DNA of 64,000 bases from Coccinella septempunctata (GCF_907165205.1 NC_058191.1:25810064-25874063); one strand, 5' to 3'; counted from the first letter of the stretch, positions 12,336 through 23,999 are shown. Notes: generated by a model not told the origin, from the sequence alone. Program-made: numbers and translations.

Positions 12336-12441
12336 GTGAGCATGTTCAGCACGTCTTGATGTCATGGACGCATTTGAGCGTGGTTCATTGTTTAGCATAC
12401 TGATGTTCTTGTTACCGATAACTTTTTTTCCATTAAATTAG

Positions 12442-12517
12442 GTTGTCCTTGGTCCTCTGCGCCAAGCTCCTGAAAGGTACTAATTGGCGCGGCAGCTTCG
12501 GATATGTTGTGTGCAAG
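12442..12517 (+). CDS. Candidate second exon (76 bp)
   Basis: A T-rich tract and TTAG acceptor precede 12442, and CAAG|GTGAGC follows at 12517, so both splice sites are good. Only one of three frames is open (LSLVLCAKLLKGTNWRGSFG then YVVCK). It is the frame reached by splicing from 12335 over a 106-bp intron. The exon ends on a codon boundary. I do not recognise the protein and see no convincing third exon nearby. The GC content is well above its surroundings, which supports selection. Confidence 0.35.
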
Positions 12518-15500
12518 GTGAGCAGGGTGAACATCGATAACATGACAAAGTTGAAAGGTAGAGAAAAATTCAGTATTCTCCAATATTCCATAGGGCTGAA
12601 TATTCGGATAGATTTTCGTTGTCTTCATGTTTGCGGGACAACCAGAAAAAAAAAAGATATATAAAGATATACTTGGATGTATTTACCCTGAAGTTCCATT
12701 TATCGGTTTACTTAACTTCTGGTTAAGGAAATTCTTACAGGTTGAGAGTTTCACGATCACAACCTCACAGAAGGTTTTTTCTATGAATTTAATTCAAAAT
12801 TTTTTACAATTGAAGAATATTTATCGAATGGCAAGGTTTGAACTGATTAGTAACGAAAGAATTCGATATTACATTTAATCTCTATAATTTCCCGATTCAA
12901 CTATGCCTTGTTCAAATTCACCAATTCAGACGAACACTTTTTCCACAGAGAAACTAATCAAATAACCTACCATTAGGTGAAATCGCTTATTTATTTCTAC
13001 CACCATTAGGAAATTATAAATAAACCTAGGGTTACGAAGTCCTTTATAATGAAAATATTGTAAAACGCCAGGTATAAGTTAATCATCGTGTGTTGTAACC
13101 TAACCAGGCGTTATTATTACGAACATACAGTGTTTAGATTAAGTATGGAACCAATTAAATATCTTCAGGACGAGAAGGACGATAACTATGAAATATTTAA
13201 GGCAGTGACAATGACGCATAACTATGTCTGTGATTTTTTTTCGTTTTGGTTTCAATTTAGAATTTATAATTCTAAATCTGATTGAGGATTCAGAAATTAT
13301 TTCAAATAGTAAACATTTCAGACCGTTTTACCCTTTTTCATTTCTGAAAATAATGCAGCACCATGTAAATTTGGAGATGGCCACGTTTTTGAGTGTCAGT
13401 GCCGGAGCAATTTTCAATAGGCACATGGTAGACATTCCTTTTCCTCTCTCCCAGGTGGGATATGAAAGACGATCTTCCTCTACCTGCCATTCATTATGCA
13501 ATCCAGTATTCTGTATCACATCTTGATTAATTCTGGTGCGATTCTCAGTAATTGAAATATATTAATTTCGTAATGGCCGGTTTCATAATCAAATCTAAAG
13601 TCCCTCTAATTTTAAAGCCTCCTTTAACCCTACTAAAAATGGCAGTAAAGGAAGCTTTGAGCTTGAAGTGAATTTAAATTTGATTATGAAACTGGACGTA
13701 AGATAAGTTGTAGAGGAATGAGGAAAAATTTAGCTGATTTAGAGGTTTGGGAAATTTCTATTTCTTCGAAACTGCTGCTCGTCTATGTCCACAAAAAATG
13801 CCAAAGGAAAGACAAATAACCGGAGCATAACCACCTACTACCTACTCTCGACTCGGGAAACAGATCGGAAATAAGAAAGAAACGCTTCAGAAATTTGAGG
13901 TTTTGCAATACGAATGTAAACACATCAATGACGGCTCGTCAGGGTATGCAGGGTAGAATTTGAGTAGATGTGGAACAATTGATTTAAACTTCATTGATTC
14001 CTATTATTATATATATATATATATTATATTGATTATTATTATTATCAGAACAAAGATTATTGTCGTCAATTCATATAGAATGGTCAATCTTTTTTCTCCT
14101 AATGTAATGTATAATATCGCACTAATCGCGAAGAACTTTCCCCGCGATATTGCGATTCATTTGCAGGACATACCAGCAACATCAAACCCGTTTAGAGAAG
14201 GGACATTAGAATTTCATATAAATTCCGAGAATATGATTTACAGTGTGAGCATATACGTTACCTGAACTGGGAAAACTGATCAGAATTCATATCGTGTTTC
14301 CATTTTTTCACTCATTTTGTGTATTTTATGCAGCAGTTACACGTAATTGAGTGAAAATAAGAAGGCATAAATCGAGTTTATAACATATCGCATGATTTTA
14401 CAGTGTCGCCGATATGTCTGCATATTATTTTACATTTTGTTGAATTTTCATATTGACGTAGAAGAAAATCGATAAAAATAATTGTGTCATAATGATCAAG
14501 TTAGTAGTTCAATGATGTCTTTTCTATTAGATTTTTCACTTCGATATGTACTGCATACTTACAGAATGAATAAAGAGTATAGCATAAAGTTCACATCTTC
14601 GGTATACAGGTTGATTTATAACTATAACTATTGGGACACAATTAAACAGTTCAGAGCAATCAGAGCATCGAAAGGGTATTTGAAATAACGATTTATTTAT
14701 TTTATTTATTTATTTCGACGATAAAGCATAATTAAAAACAATGTAACATAAAAAGAATGCATTTGAATTAAATGTTCTTCGTGGCCTCCTCCGACTTCTA
14801 TGCCTTTTCTAATTCTTTTAATAAAGGACTTTCGAACTTCGAAGAAAATATTATTCTGTCCCCTTATAAAAAATTCAACTTTAACGCCCTCTATCTTTTT
14901 CCACAGCAATATTTTATTGAGGTATATTTGGTCAGCCCATGTACCAATAGTTATGAATCACTCTGTATATTGGGGGCATTTCTCAAATAATACGAAACAA
15001 ATATGTTAACTGATTTTGTAAACAATATCGGGAAAATAGAATATTGAAAAAGGTTGATAATTGGTAACGTCCATGATTATATACACTGAATGAAAATTCT
15101 TTATCAAAAATTAAAAATGTTTTAGCAATATGTATGCATTAGTGAGCATTCAATTTATTTTCAACAGTTGGGTTCTTGTATTCTTCGGGTATGTAATGTT
15201 TTTAATGAAAGAACTGGAATATGTGGGTTTGCTTTTGTGTTAGGAGAAGATTCATCTCATCAATGGAAAACTATATTCCGAAAATTATTTCATTTGATAA
15301 AATCGTTTGTGTGATATACATAACTCAAAATAACCTACATTTTTTTATGGATTTCCAACATGCTGTATCTTTTGAACCGAATAGAATTGGAAAGAATGGT
15401 AAAGAATCAGGAATCTGTTAAGATATATCATTATGTACAAGACTCACTCTGTATATAACTTGTTGGATATTGAAAACTGTAACTTCCAGAAAACACTGAT

Positions 15501-16928
15501 CATTGTCAAACCTAAGCATGATGATGAATTGCGGACATAGCATATTTTCTGTCATTTGAACTCTAATGCATTGTTCCATAATGCTACCTTAAAACTGTTC
15601 CTTGAACCTTTCCGTCTTCCTCCATTTAAACTCTGTATCTCGAGTTATAAGTTCTACCAGCATAATACCTGCAATGTCACCTGTCTAATTATCAGCAAAG
15701 AAGATACTACGTACAAATGGTCAGTATATAAATCGGCTTGAGAAAAATACAGCGAAGCCTCTTCTGTATGTTACCGCTGAGGCTGGAATAATGGTGTATG
15801 TACCGCGAATGTAACACGGGGACTCACAAGGGATTTCTAACGAAAAGCAGAGATTTAAATCGTTACCGCTTATAAAATAGCATTCTCGTAAACCTTATAC
15901 CCTATTCCGCAGTAATTATTACGGTTCTTTCTTTGTAAATATTCGCTTAAGAATTTTGTGATTTAACGGGAACTCACACCAAGGTGTAACCTGATATTCT
16001 CTTTTAAAATTAATATTTACGACAAGAAAGGTTCGGTACTCATTGTATGTGCAAACTTGAGATACATATCTCTTTCAATTATCCATTTTTTCTTCTTGAG
16101 AAATTCCTGTATATCCAGCAGATCAAATCTTATGCTCGTTTTGAAGGCAATCTAGGAGGTTTACGTTAGAAAATGTAACCTCGATATATATGGGGTGATG
16201 CAAGGGGAGTTTCCACTAAAGGTTAAAAACTTGAACTTGAGAAAAATTTTTGTTCAGACTTATTTATTATTTGTAATAGTTTTTCTTCACAGCTAAAGCT
16301 GAGAGATATCAATGAAGGGTTGAAATGTTTTTCATTGCCTTCTCCTTCCTATATAGTATCTGCTCAATTACATTTCTGTCAGTTTTCTGATTCTGGTTCA
16401 GAATTTCTATTCAGCTGCCTTATTCAGGAGTCTGTATTTAAGCAGGTACAGCTAAATAAAACTTTTTTGACAAGGACTCACCACTCAAATTTTTTTACAA
16501 AAATATTCAGTCACTTTAACCCCGTATAGGGGTATAGGGCAACTACTTCCGGCTGAATTTCACGGAATCATTCTACAATTTGCAGTTCCTATAAGGTGTG
16601 GTTCAATTATTTTTCATACTGAAGTGGTTCAAGATTCTAAAGTTATGTAATGTTGAACAATTGTTCCACTAAAAACATAGCATAACTTGAAAACTATCTT
16701 CATATTCAAATTTTACCATAGTAGGAAAGATTTTCGATTAGGATTTCAGTTTTCAAGAAATGCCTTGTTCTGAGTGAAGAATAATTTTTGAACTTTTCAA
16801 AATATTTGTACCTTTTTACTAGCATTATAACAGAAGACAATTAGAACATACTCTAAAGAAATTTTTTTGTTGCAAATTCTATGTAGGATCACTCTGTAAA
16901 CTTTGGCCAAGGTAAATTGCACAGTCTA
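12518..16928. other. No recognisable gene; scattered repeats
   Basis: Contains a short AT microsatellite near 14008-14030 and a block at 14865-14985 that recurs, diverged, at 21655-21800. The many open frames of 60-101 codons show no conserved motif. One possible small exon is listed separately at 13145. Confidence 0.4.
13145..13225 (+). CDS. Possible small first exon
   Basis: ATG at 13145 opens 27 codons (MEPIKYLQDEKDDNYEIFKA, then VTMTHNY) of charged, protein-like composition before a weak GT donor at 13226 and a T-rich stretch. There is no recognised homologue and the donor is poor, so it may be chance. Confidence 0.15.
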
Positions 16929-17670
16929 TACCGGGTGTCCCAGAGCTTTTAGGCCAGCAAATATCTCAGTTACCTGCGGAAAAAAAAATTTAAAAAAATA
17001 CTTGTCGTAGGAGACCATACGCTCTTTCATGCAGCATAGCAAAATCCACCCCCTGACAAACAACCCCCGAGAAACCACCCCTAACTTTTGTTTTTCAAAT
17101 GGCACCCCCATGTTTGTTGTGCTTCAACTTACAGTTTTTTTCATTTCTCATTCAATGATGTATCATGGTAGCTAGAATGGCATGCAGAATTATGGAAAAT
17201 AAAAATACAAATGAAATACGAATTTATACGCTCAGCTGTATTGTTACTGCAACATTATACTAAAGAAAATGTTCAAAATGTTGGCCAGCACTTGCCACAC
17301 ATTTTATTGACTCTTTTTTTTCAACATCCACTTTTTCTTGTCTCTACAATGTGGACTAATTCGATCAGTCCAATTAACAGTACCCACTAACGAATTCAAT
17401 TTTATCGAGTGACTATCTTTACAACTACATATTATGATATATCATTGATTGAGAATTAAAAAGAGCTGTCAGTTGAAGCCAAACAAACATGGGGGTGCCA
17501 TTTGAAAAACAAAAGTTAGGGGTTGTTTCTCAGGGGTTGTTTGTCAGGGGGTGGATTTTGCTATGCTGCATGAAAGAGCGTATGGTCTCCTACGACAAGT
17601 ATTTTTTTCAATTTTTTTTCCGCAGGTAACTGAGATATCTGCTGGCCTAAAAGCTCTGGGACACCCGGTA
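16929..17670. mobile_element. 742-bp foldback element with ~200-bp arms, TA-flanked
   Basis: Arms of roughly 200 bp (about 16929-17135 and 17475-17670) are near-perfect reverse complements. They begin TACCGGGTGTCCCAGAGCTT and include runs of CCACCCCC. The flanking dinucleotide is TA on both sides (16927-16928, 17671-17672). The centre is AT-rich and non-coding. This is a non-autonomous TIR element, probably mobilised by a TA-targeting transposase. The 61-codon frame in the left arm is a by-product of the repeat. Confidence 0.85.
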
Positions 17671-17797
17671 TATGCAAAATCAACAATATTCATGTAAACC
17701 TAAAAAGAAGAGCTTTTGACATTTGTGTCAGTCGCGATTCTAGGATTATATGCGAGTGCCAGTGGAAGCTCAAAGCATCATAGGCAAGAATAACAAG

Positions 17798-19109
17798 TAC
17801 TTGGGGAGGCAAAGAGGGAAATTCGGCGTTTACTTGCGCGTGTCAGGTCAGATTAATATAAGGGGAGATACCTTGGATTCTGTAAAGTACCTCTACCTAG
17901 ACCTGTATTTAGGGGGAATTGTTTAAGACAGCCTGTCAGAATAGTAAAAAAGAACGATTATTGTACATATTCGAGCGTGTCAGATTGAGATATATGTGAT
18001 TAATTACATGTTGAATAGTATATTTTCTTAATCTGACAATTAAAGCGTGACAAAAATTTGTGGGGGGGCGCCAAACTTGCAAAAAAATCTTCATGTGTAC
18101 ATTGTCTAGCACGGTGGCCTTTTTTTTTAATTTGAAGCTAATGATTCAAGAATAACGGAAAAAATATAATCTGACAGTTAAAATTGACCTTGAAGTTCAC
18201 AAAAATCAGATTTTTCGTATTACCTCCTCTCCTGGGTTTCAAATAATTTCCGCATTCGTTATAAAACTTGTAGAGCATGATATTTTCTACAAATTTTGTC
18301 CCAAGAAATTTTTTCTACGTTTGAACGTTTTTGAGATATGTATATGGCCTTCAATGTACATTATACTGGGTTTCTACATTGACCTTGGCCTTTCCCATGT
18401 GTGGCTAAGCTCATCGCCCTTTTCACCCTCTAGCTCGAAAACCGTTAAGGGTATGAAATATAGCTTCAGACAAAAGTTGTATTGAATTTTATTATCTATA
18501 ACTTTCATGATAAATACAGAAAAGCTTAAGTACAGGAAGGAAGATATTTAAAATAAATGCTTTGTTATCATCTTTAAACTGTCAGATTGAAAAAAACCCA
18601 CTGATTAGTGTCAGATAAATAGGTCGTCAACACGTCTGTAACACCGACATGAACCATCTGTATGAAAATCTGACACGCTCGAGTATGTACAAGTAACGAT
18701 TTTTTTGTATTTTCAAAGGACCGCTTTGACCATACGTCACGTCCCAATTGTCAGTCTCTTGCTCTTTTTGGGTCTAATTAACATATCCTCTGAAAATCTG
18801 ACAAAAAAATCTTTTCCACCATTTTCATCTCCTCCGTACAGCTAGCTCCACCACGCAAACTATCAGATTAAAATGAATTCATTATCAGAGACATGTAGAG
18901 CATATATAGTTTCTTAATCTGACACGCCCGAGTATGTTCACCTGACGATTATTCTTTACATTTTTGAGAACCTGCAGACGCTTTCCCCACCGCTGAAAGT
19001 GCATACATTATAGAACCTTCTTTAATTTCTACCATATTATCTTCAAAATCCACTAGGTCCTTACGACGCTCGAGTAAATCCCGATTCAGCATCGTCGGCA
19101 CCCCAACTA
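17798..19109. mobile_element. CTCGAG-motif element, copy 1 (full length)
   Basis: The outer ends TACTTGGGGAGGC (left) and GGCACCCCAACTA (right, 19097-19109) are an imperfect TIR, flanked by AAG on both sides (17795-17797, 19110-19112). The body is 1312 bp, carries no recognisable protein, and is homologous in inverted orientation to copy 2 at 45803-47120. Within it the motif CTCGAGCGTGTCAGAT or its complement recurs near 17967, 18675, 18918 and 19065, usually beside TGTACATA or TATGTACA. Such spaced, two-orientation motifs resemble transposase-binding sites. The superfamily is unknown; a 3-bp duplication excludes classical hAT and mariner. Confidence 0.75.
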
Positions 19110-19112
19110 AAG

Positions 19113-20219
19113 GTCTGTTTATCCTGGGTTCCCAGTCACTCGGCAATCAAAGGAAATGAAGTAGAGGCCACTACACTTCCCAAAAAAAGAGGAGAATTTC
19201 CTTTCATTGGCCTGGAACTTTTCTGTGGTCTAAAGGAATCTTTCAGAGACTAGAACATTCCAAAAAGTTTCCTGGGAACTCAAACACTGCGAGATTTGAG
19301 AAGTATCTGTGTCTCAACAAAAATATGCTACACCTCCTTACCTAATGCCTACGGGGCATTATCGCCATAGTAAGTGCCTAATGCGAATGATGGGACTAGC
19401 AGAAACTGACCAGTGCCGATTCTTCAACTTGTTTGATTCAGACAAAAACCTATCGTTCGATTTTATCTATCGATAGACAAAAAATGTCGCGAATATAATG
19501 AGTGAGTCTGCAATTTTCTCTCGTAACTCTAAGATAAGTTTCAAATATCACACAACTAAAACTAACAGTTACCACCTAAGAAGTTGAAAACATCAAGACG
19601 AATATTTTGGACGTGAGATAACGCACAAGAGAAGCTTCACTGAGCTTGTTGAATCAATCAATGCTAATTCATGATATTTGGGATACCACACATGGACCAC
19701 ACAGGTTTTTTCAGTTAGTTATTTTCCGAATCCATATATCACGAAAAGTAGTATCATATTTCGTTATCTCATCCATAACGCGCAGGGGTCAGAATCTCCT
19801 ACGGTGTATTGCATAAGCGGATCCAGTATTTCCTACACACAGGCGTTCTCGAACTCGCTTTTCCGATTATTATTTTGATCAGAATTATGATTCTTTGTCG
19901 AATCCCCTGGAGAGCAGTTGAGATGCATACTCTCTACTGGTGTTCGTCCCAAGTGGCCTGTGAACTGGATATTGAATTACATACCTTTTAATGGTTACAA
20001 TGAGAAAACCAGTTAGCTTCTAGATTTCCAATGAATGAAGAATGATATTCGGAAATGAAGAAATAGGTGTACTCGCTATCTCTCTCTACTTTCGTGTAGA
20101 TGCGGTGAGACCAAACGATTTGAAATTTTTAGTTTAGTTTCAATTTTCTTAATTCGAAAGGAATAGGGATACTATTTTCAACAAAGGATTAATTACTGAT
20201 CCTTCGAATAGAGTTCCTG
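19113..20219. other. No recognisable gene
   Basis: Short open frames only (largest 66 codons at 19678-19878). No motif, repeat or RNA gene that I can support. Confidence 0.4.
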
Positions 20220-20445
20220 GTTTTGGTCTTCCCAGGAAAATGCGGTATTTTATAAATCATATTAAAACAGGTTATGGACGTTTTGCAATAGTTGCTTTCA
20301 GATAGAATTTACTTGAATGCTCTAGTTGTGCATGCGAGGAGCCAGAAGAAAAAATAAATCACCTGGCTAATAATTGTCCCATTTCTGAATTTGGAAGTGG
20401 TTTTAGGGCTTTACATGCAGTTTCGAATCATTTTTGAATTCGGTT
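20220..20445 (+). pseudogene. Non-LTR retrotransposon (jockey/CR1-like) C-terminal tail
   Basis: The translation includes LPRKMRYFINHIKTGYGRFA, then, after an in-frame stop, CACEEPEEKINHLANNCP. The second part matches the zinc-knuckle-like C-x-C...PEE..HL...CP region at the end of many insect LINE ORF2 proteins, and the first the IRTGHGRF block before it. Reverse transcriptase and endonuclease domains are absent. It is a 5'-truncated, dead insertion, as is normal for LINEs. Confidence 0.65.
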
Positions 20446-20788
20446 GTGAATTTTAGATGAATCAGACATACTGAATTCAATTCTATTATTTTATATATTT
20501 CTGCTTTTGTTTTCTTTCTGTTTCATATAAGTGTTTCTGGTAGATTTTTTTTCTTCGTCGGGAGAATAAATTTCCGCCTAGCAAAATGCTTTTTGATATA
20601 AAATATTCTAGCTTATTTTCTAAACAGTTTCATTTCATACAATCTACTACACTTGCGGGGAAAAAGCTTTTTCTCTAAGCTTTATCATACTCGAAATTGT
20701 ATTGTACCCAGATTTATTCTGAAGTTAATATTATAATATCGCAAAGAATTTAAGAAAATAAAAATTGAAATTGGAAGTACCTATTATA

Positions 20789-21315
20789 GAGAGTGTCCGT
20801 AAACAAATGCGAAGGACTTAGGGAGATAATTTTTTTGCGAAATCGAACTCCCTTCCAAGATACAGCTTTTGGAAGGCGATAACGAGTTCAAAGTTTTTAT
20901 TAATTCCGAGAAAAGTATCGGCTGTATTCAAATTTCGCAAGAGACAATTTTTCTCCAGAACTGAATGGAAAAGCATAAGAGAATTTTATTTTTCTAAAAT
21001 ATATCCCACGAAAACAATTTTTGAAGGAAAATTATAAGGGATTGTTATTTTCAACCCCTAATAATAAGGTAATGAAATCTAAAACAATTGTGTGAGTAAC
21101 ATCTACTTAGTGCTTCATATGATATATAGTTTTAGGAATCAGTGTTTTTTAGAACCCTTAAACAAAATTGAAAACTATCAACTCGTCATCGCCTTCCAAA
21201 GGCTGTATCTTGGAAATGAGGTCGATATCGAAAAAAATTTATAGGAAGAACCCCTGCTAATGTACATCGAGGAATCATCTCCATAATTCTTTCGCATTTG
21301 CTTACAGACACCCTG
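20789..21315. mobile_element. 527-bp TIR element flanked by TATA
   Basis: The left end GAGAGTGTCCGTAAACAAAT and right end ATTTGCTTACAGACACCCTG are inverted. A second inverted block further in (GCCTTCCAA.GCTGTATCTTGG) extends the arms to about 120 bp. TATA lies immediately outside both ends (20785-20788 and 21316-21319), a 4-bp or TA-based duplication. No coding capacity. Confidence 0.75.
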
Positions 21316-21654
21316 TATAAAGCCTTCTACACACCTGAATTCTGATGGGTTCAGCTGTAATTCTAGTTATCAATTCTTTGTTGTTTATAAACTATATTAC
21401 TCATATTAGGTACCATCAATTCAAAATGGGCTCATGTTATGGACTGTTTCCACGAATTGTCAAAAACTATGGAAGCTATTCAAAGATTGGACACCCGATG
21501 TAATGAGAAACACGCAATTGAAGACTTTATTGTCTCAGAGGGAAATTAAAATTTTATTTGATTCATAAAAAGTGTGCATTCGAATGTCGAATAAATATTG
21601 TTGTGTTGTTGAATGCTATTTCTTCAGTTGAATTATTTTTGCTGCGACATTATA

Positions 21655-21800
21655 ATCTGATGTAGTTCAACTTCAACACTCTGTATGTTTTTTCCACAGC
21701 TAAATCTTTTCAAGGCATATTTGGTACTATAGTTATCGTTATCGTCCTATATTTCGATCTTAGTGTATGTCCCAATAGTTATGAATCTCCATGTATATTA
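21655..21800 (+). repeat. Diverged repeat shared with 14865-14985
   Basis: Both blocks contain TTCAACTT..AC.C.CT.TAT, TTTTTCCACAGC, ATATTTGGT and CCAATAGTTATGAATC in the same order. The 21655 copy carries an extra insertion between the last two blocks. It is probably a fragment of an interspersed repeat of unknown class. Confidence 0.45.
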
Positions 21801-21895
21801 TCATTGAATGCTAACTTACTTATTATTGTATTATTGTTGGCTTATTATAATTATTATTATTACATGTTTCCTCGAAAACAATGAGAATAACTGTT

Positions 21896-22381
21896 CATAA
21901 ACTTTTTAGGGTTTTCACTCCCAATCTCTGAAACAAAATCAATTAAAAATGAAATCAACGATTTGCTCCTGCGTAAATTCTTGCACTAATTTGTCAGGAG
22001 CAAATTAACTATGAAAAATTGTTGCCTGACAATGAACTCAAAATAAATAACGTTGAAATTATAATTCTTCGTAACGTTTCGGAGTCTATATCAGACTCCT
22101 TCATCAGACGGAAAAATCTACTTTTGAAAATCTTCTGAATTGTCGCTTTTTGTCTGACATTAATTGTCAACACACAGAAACAGAGACTGCACAGAAACGT
22201 TGATTCATTTAATTATAATTTCAACGTTATTTATTTTGAGTTCATTGTCAGGCAACAATTTTTTATAGTTAATTTGCTCCTGACAAATTAGTGCAAGAAT
22301 TTACGCAGGAGCAAATCGTTGATTTCATTTTTAATTGATTTTGTTTCAGAGATTGGGAGTGAAAACCCTAAAAAGTTTATG
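21896..22381. repeat. Long palindrome, 171-bp arms around a hammerhead-like motif
   Basis: The left arm 21896-22066 and right arm 22211-22381 are reverse complements with very few mismatches (for example near 22011). The 144-bp spacer holds hammerhead-like motif C. No target duplication is obvious. Inverted terminal repeats carrying a hammerhead are reported for Penelope-like retroelements; no protein of such an element is seen here. Confidence 0.85.
22070..22110 (-). ncRNA. Hammerhead-ribozyme-like motif C
   Basis: On the minus strand: CGT (22110-22108), CTGATGA (22107-22101), one A, a 6-bp stem GGAGTC/GACTCC around TGATATA, GAAA (22080-22077), C-GTT as NUH site, then ACG (22072-22070) pairing with the first CGT. 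Core and stem II are fully consistent with a hammerhead. Stem III is only the self-complementary ACGU and would need a dimer. It lies in the spacer of the 171-bp palindrome. Confidence 0.6.
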
Positions 22382-22712
22382 AAGAGATGCAAAAATCCTC
22401 CCAAAATAAATTTCAACTGATATCTGAGAATAACTGTCCCTAGGAAATCGCCAACATGTGGAAAATAGTCTTAGTCCACCAATTTATTGAAGACTGACAG
22501 AAGGTTTTGCTGCGAAACGCAAGATCCCAACTGGTTGAATCGTATCATTAATGGTAACCTGGTTGATGACCTTTTAATTTAGAACGTGACATTGAAAGGT
22601 CAATGGTCAATCCATGACATGTTGTTTTTCTTTCCTTGCGAAGATTTCCATTTTGTGTATTGTTGTCGGATGTTGTTTTTACTGTTGATTTAAAAGAAAC
22701 CAATACAAATTT

Positions 22713-22749
22713 GCCCTGATGAAGACATTAAATATGTCGAAACGTCGGC
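22713..22749 (+). ncRNA. Hammerhead-ribozyme-like motif B
   Basis: GCC (22713-22715), CTGATGA (22716-22722), one A, stem GACAT/ATGTC around TAAAT (22724-22738), GAAA (22739-22742), C-GTC, then GGC (22747-22749) able to pair with GCC. It shares core, extra base and minimal ACGU stem III with motifs A and C, but has a different stem II sequence, so the hairpin has covaried. Opposite strand to motif C, about 0.6 kb away. Confidence 0.5.
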
Positions 22750-22963
22750 CGAATTGAAGGTGTTTCTTTGCAATTCTGACCTTTCCAGTCATCCTCTGTC
22801 ACGTATCATTAATGTTTACGCCACAGCTGCTTCCATTCATAACACAGGCCAACAAAATGAAAAAAAAAATTTGGTGCCGGAAATCTAACATCTGATTTTA
22901 GATGTTTTTAATGTGCTGATTCCAAAAATGCCACCAGATTTTTTCAGCTCTAGTTTCTGAGAT

Positions 22964-23910
22964 ACACGTTACAGGTTAAATGGTATATTGACAGTTCAAA
23001 ACGTAGTTTAAAATGTGTTCTTTTACATAACGGTAACAAATATGGCTCAATTCCTATTGGTCATTCTACTACCATGAAGGAAGAATATGAAACAATAGCA
23101 TTAGTTTTGAGAAAAATTAAATACGAAGAACATCAGTGGTCAATTTGTGTTGATTTAAAAATGATTAACTTCCTCCTTGGACAGCAGAGTGGTTATACAA
23201 AATATCCTTGTTTTTTGTGCCTTTGGGACAGCAGAACTAAAAATGAGCACTGGGTTAACAAAAATTGGCCTTCAAGAGATGTCATGATTCAAGGAATACA
23301 AAACGTGATCAACGAACCTTTGGTTTCAAGAGAAAAAATCTTACTTCCGCCCTTGCATATCAAGCTAGGCCTAATGCAGCAATTTGTGAAGGCTTTAAAT
23401 CGAGATGGAAATTGTTTTGGGTATTTGTCACGTAAATTTCCTGGCATTAGCACGGAAAAACTAAAAGCTGGTATATTTGATGGTCCTCAAATAAGGCAAC
23501 TTGTTAAAGATCCACAATTCACCACATCAATGAACGAGACTGAATCTAAAGCTTGGAGTTCATTTGTTCAAGTAGTACAAAATTTTCTTGGCAATCATAA
23601 AGCAGAAAATAACGTAGAATTAGTGGAAACTATGCTTTCAAATTTCAATATTCTCGGCTGTAACATGAGTATAAAAGTTCACTACCTTCACAGCCACCTA
23701 GATCGTTTTCCAGAAAACTTAGGTGATTGTAGTGAAGAACAGGGGGAAAGATTCCATCAGGATATTAAAACTATGGAAGATCGTTATCAAGGACGATGGG
23801 ATAGCCACATGATGGCGGACTACTGCTGGAGCCTTCAGCGAGACGCCCTAGTAATGAACTCCATTCTAGAAAATCGTATAAAAGAAAATTTTTATGTGAT
23901 TAGTGACTAA
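22964..23910 (+). CDS. Conserved open frame of a multicopy arthropod protein family, 5'-truncated
   Basis: The frame is open from about 22964 (first ATG 23074, 278 codons) to TGA-free end at the TAA at 23908-23910. The family extends upstream of the ATG: the codons before it read WYIDSSKRSLKCVLLHNGNK, continuous with the conserved protein, so translation from 23074 is not the natural start. Numbered from that ATG, visible motifs are ICVDLK (residues 24-29), YPCFLCLWDSR (44-54), LLPPLHIKLGL (90-100), VHYLHSHL (202-209) and SEEQGERFHQDI (220-231). I recall very similar multicopy uncharacterised proteins in arthropods and suspect a transposon-encoded, RNase H-fold-like protein, but that function is inference. 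AATAAA follows at 23937. A CAG before 22996 could be a splice acceptor. Confidence 0.7.
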
Positions 23911-23999
23911 TGTAATTATGTAAATTAAGTTTTTGCAATAAATACTTAAATCCATGTGTCTTTGTTTTTTTTAACTGTCAATAGTAATATTATATATTA

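Noticed and set aside
16926..17111. 61-codon frame in the foldback arm
   Set aside because: Lies within a terminal inverted repeat and is mirrored in the other arm, so it is a by-product of repeat composition.
17798..19109. CRISPR-like or satellite array from the repeated CTCGAGCGTGTCAGAT motif
   Set aside because: Spacing is irregular, orientation switches within the element and the unit has its own terminal repeats and target duplications, so it is a mobile element with internal motifs.
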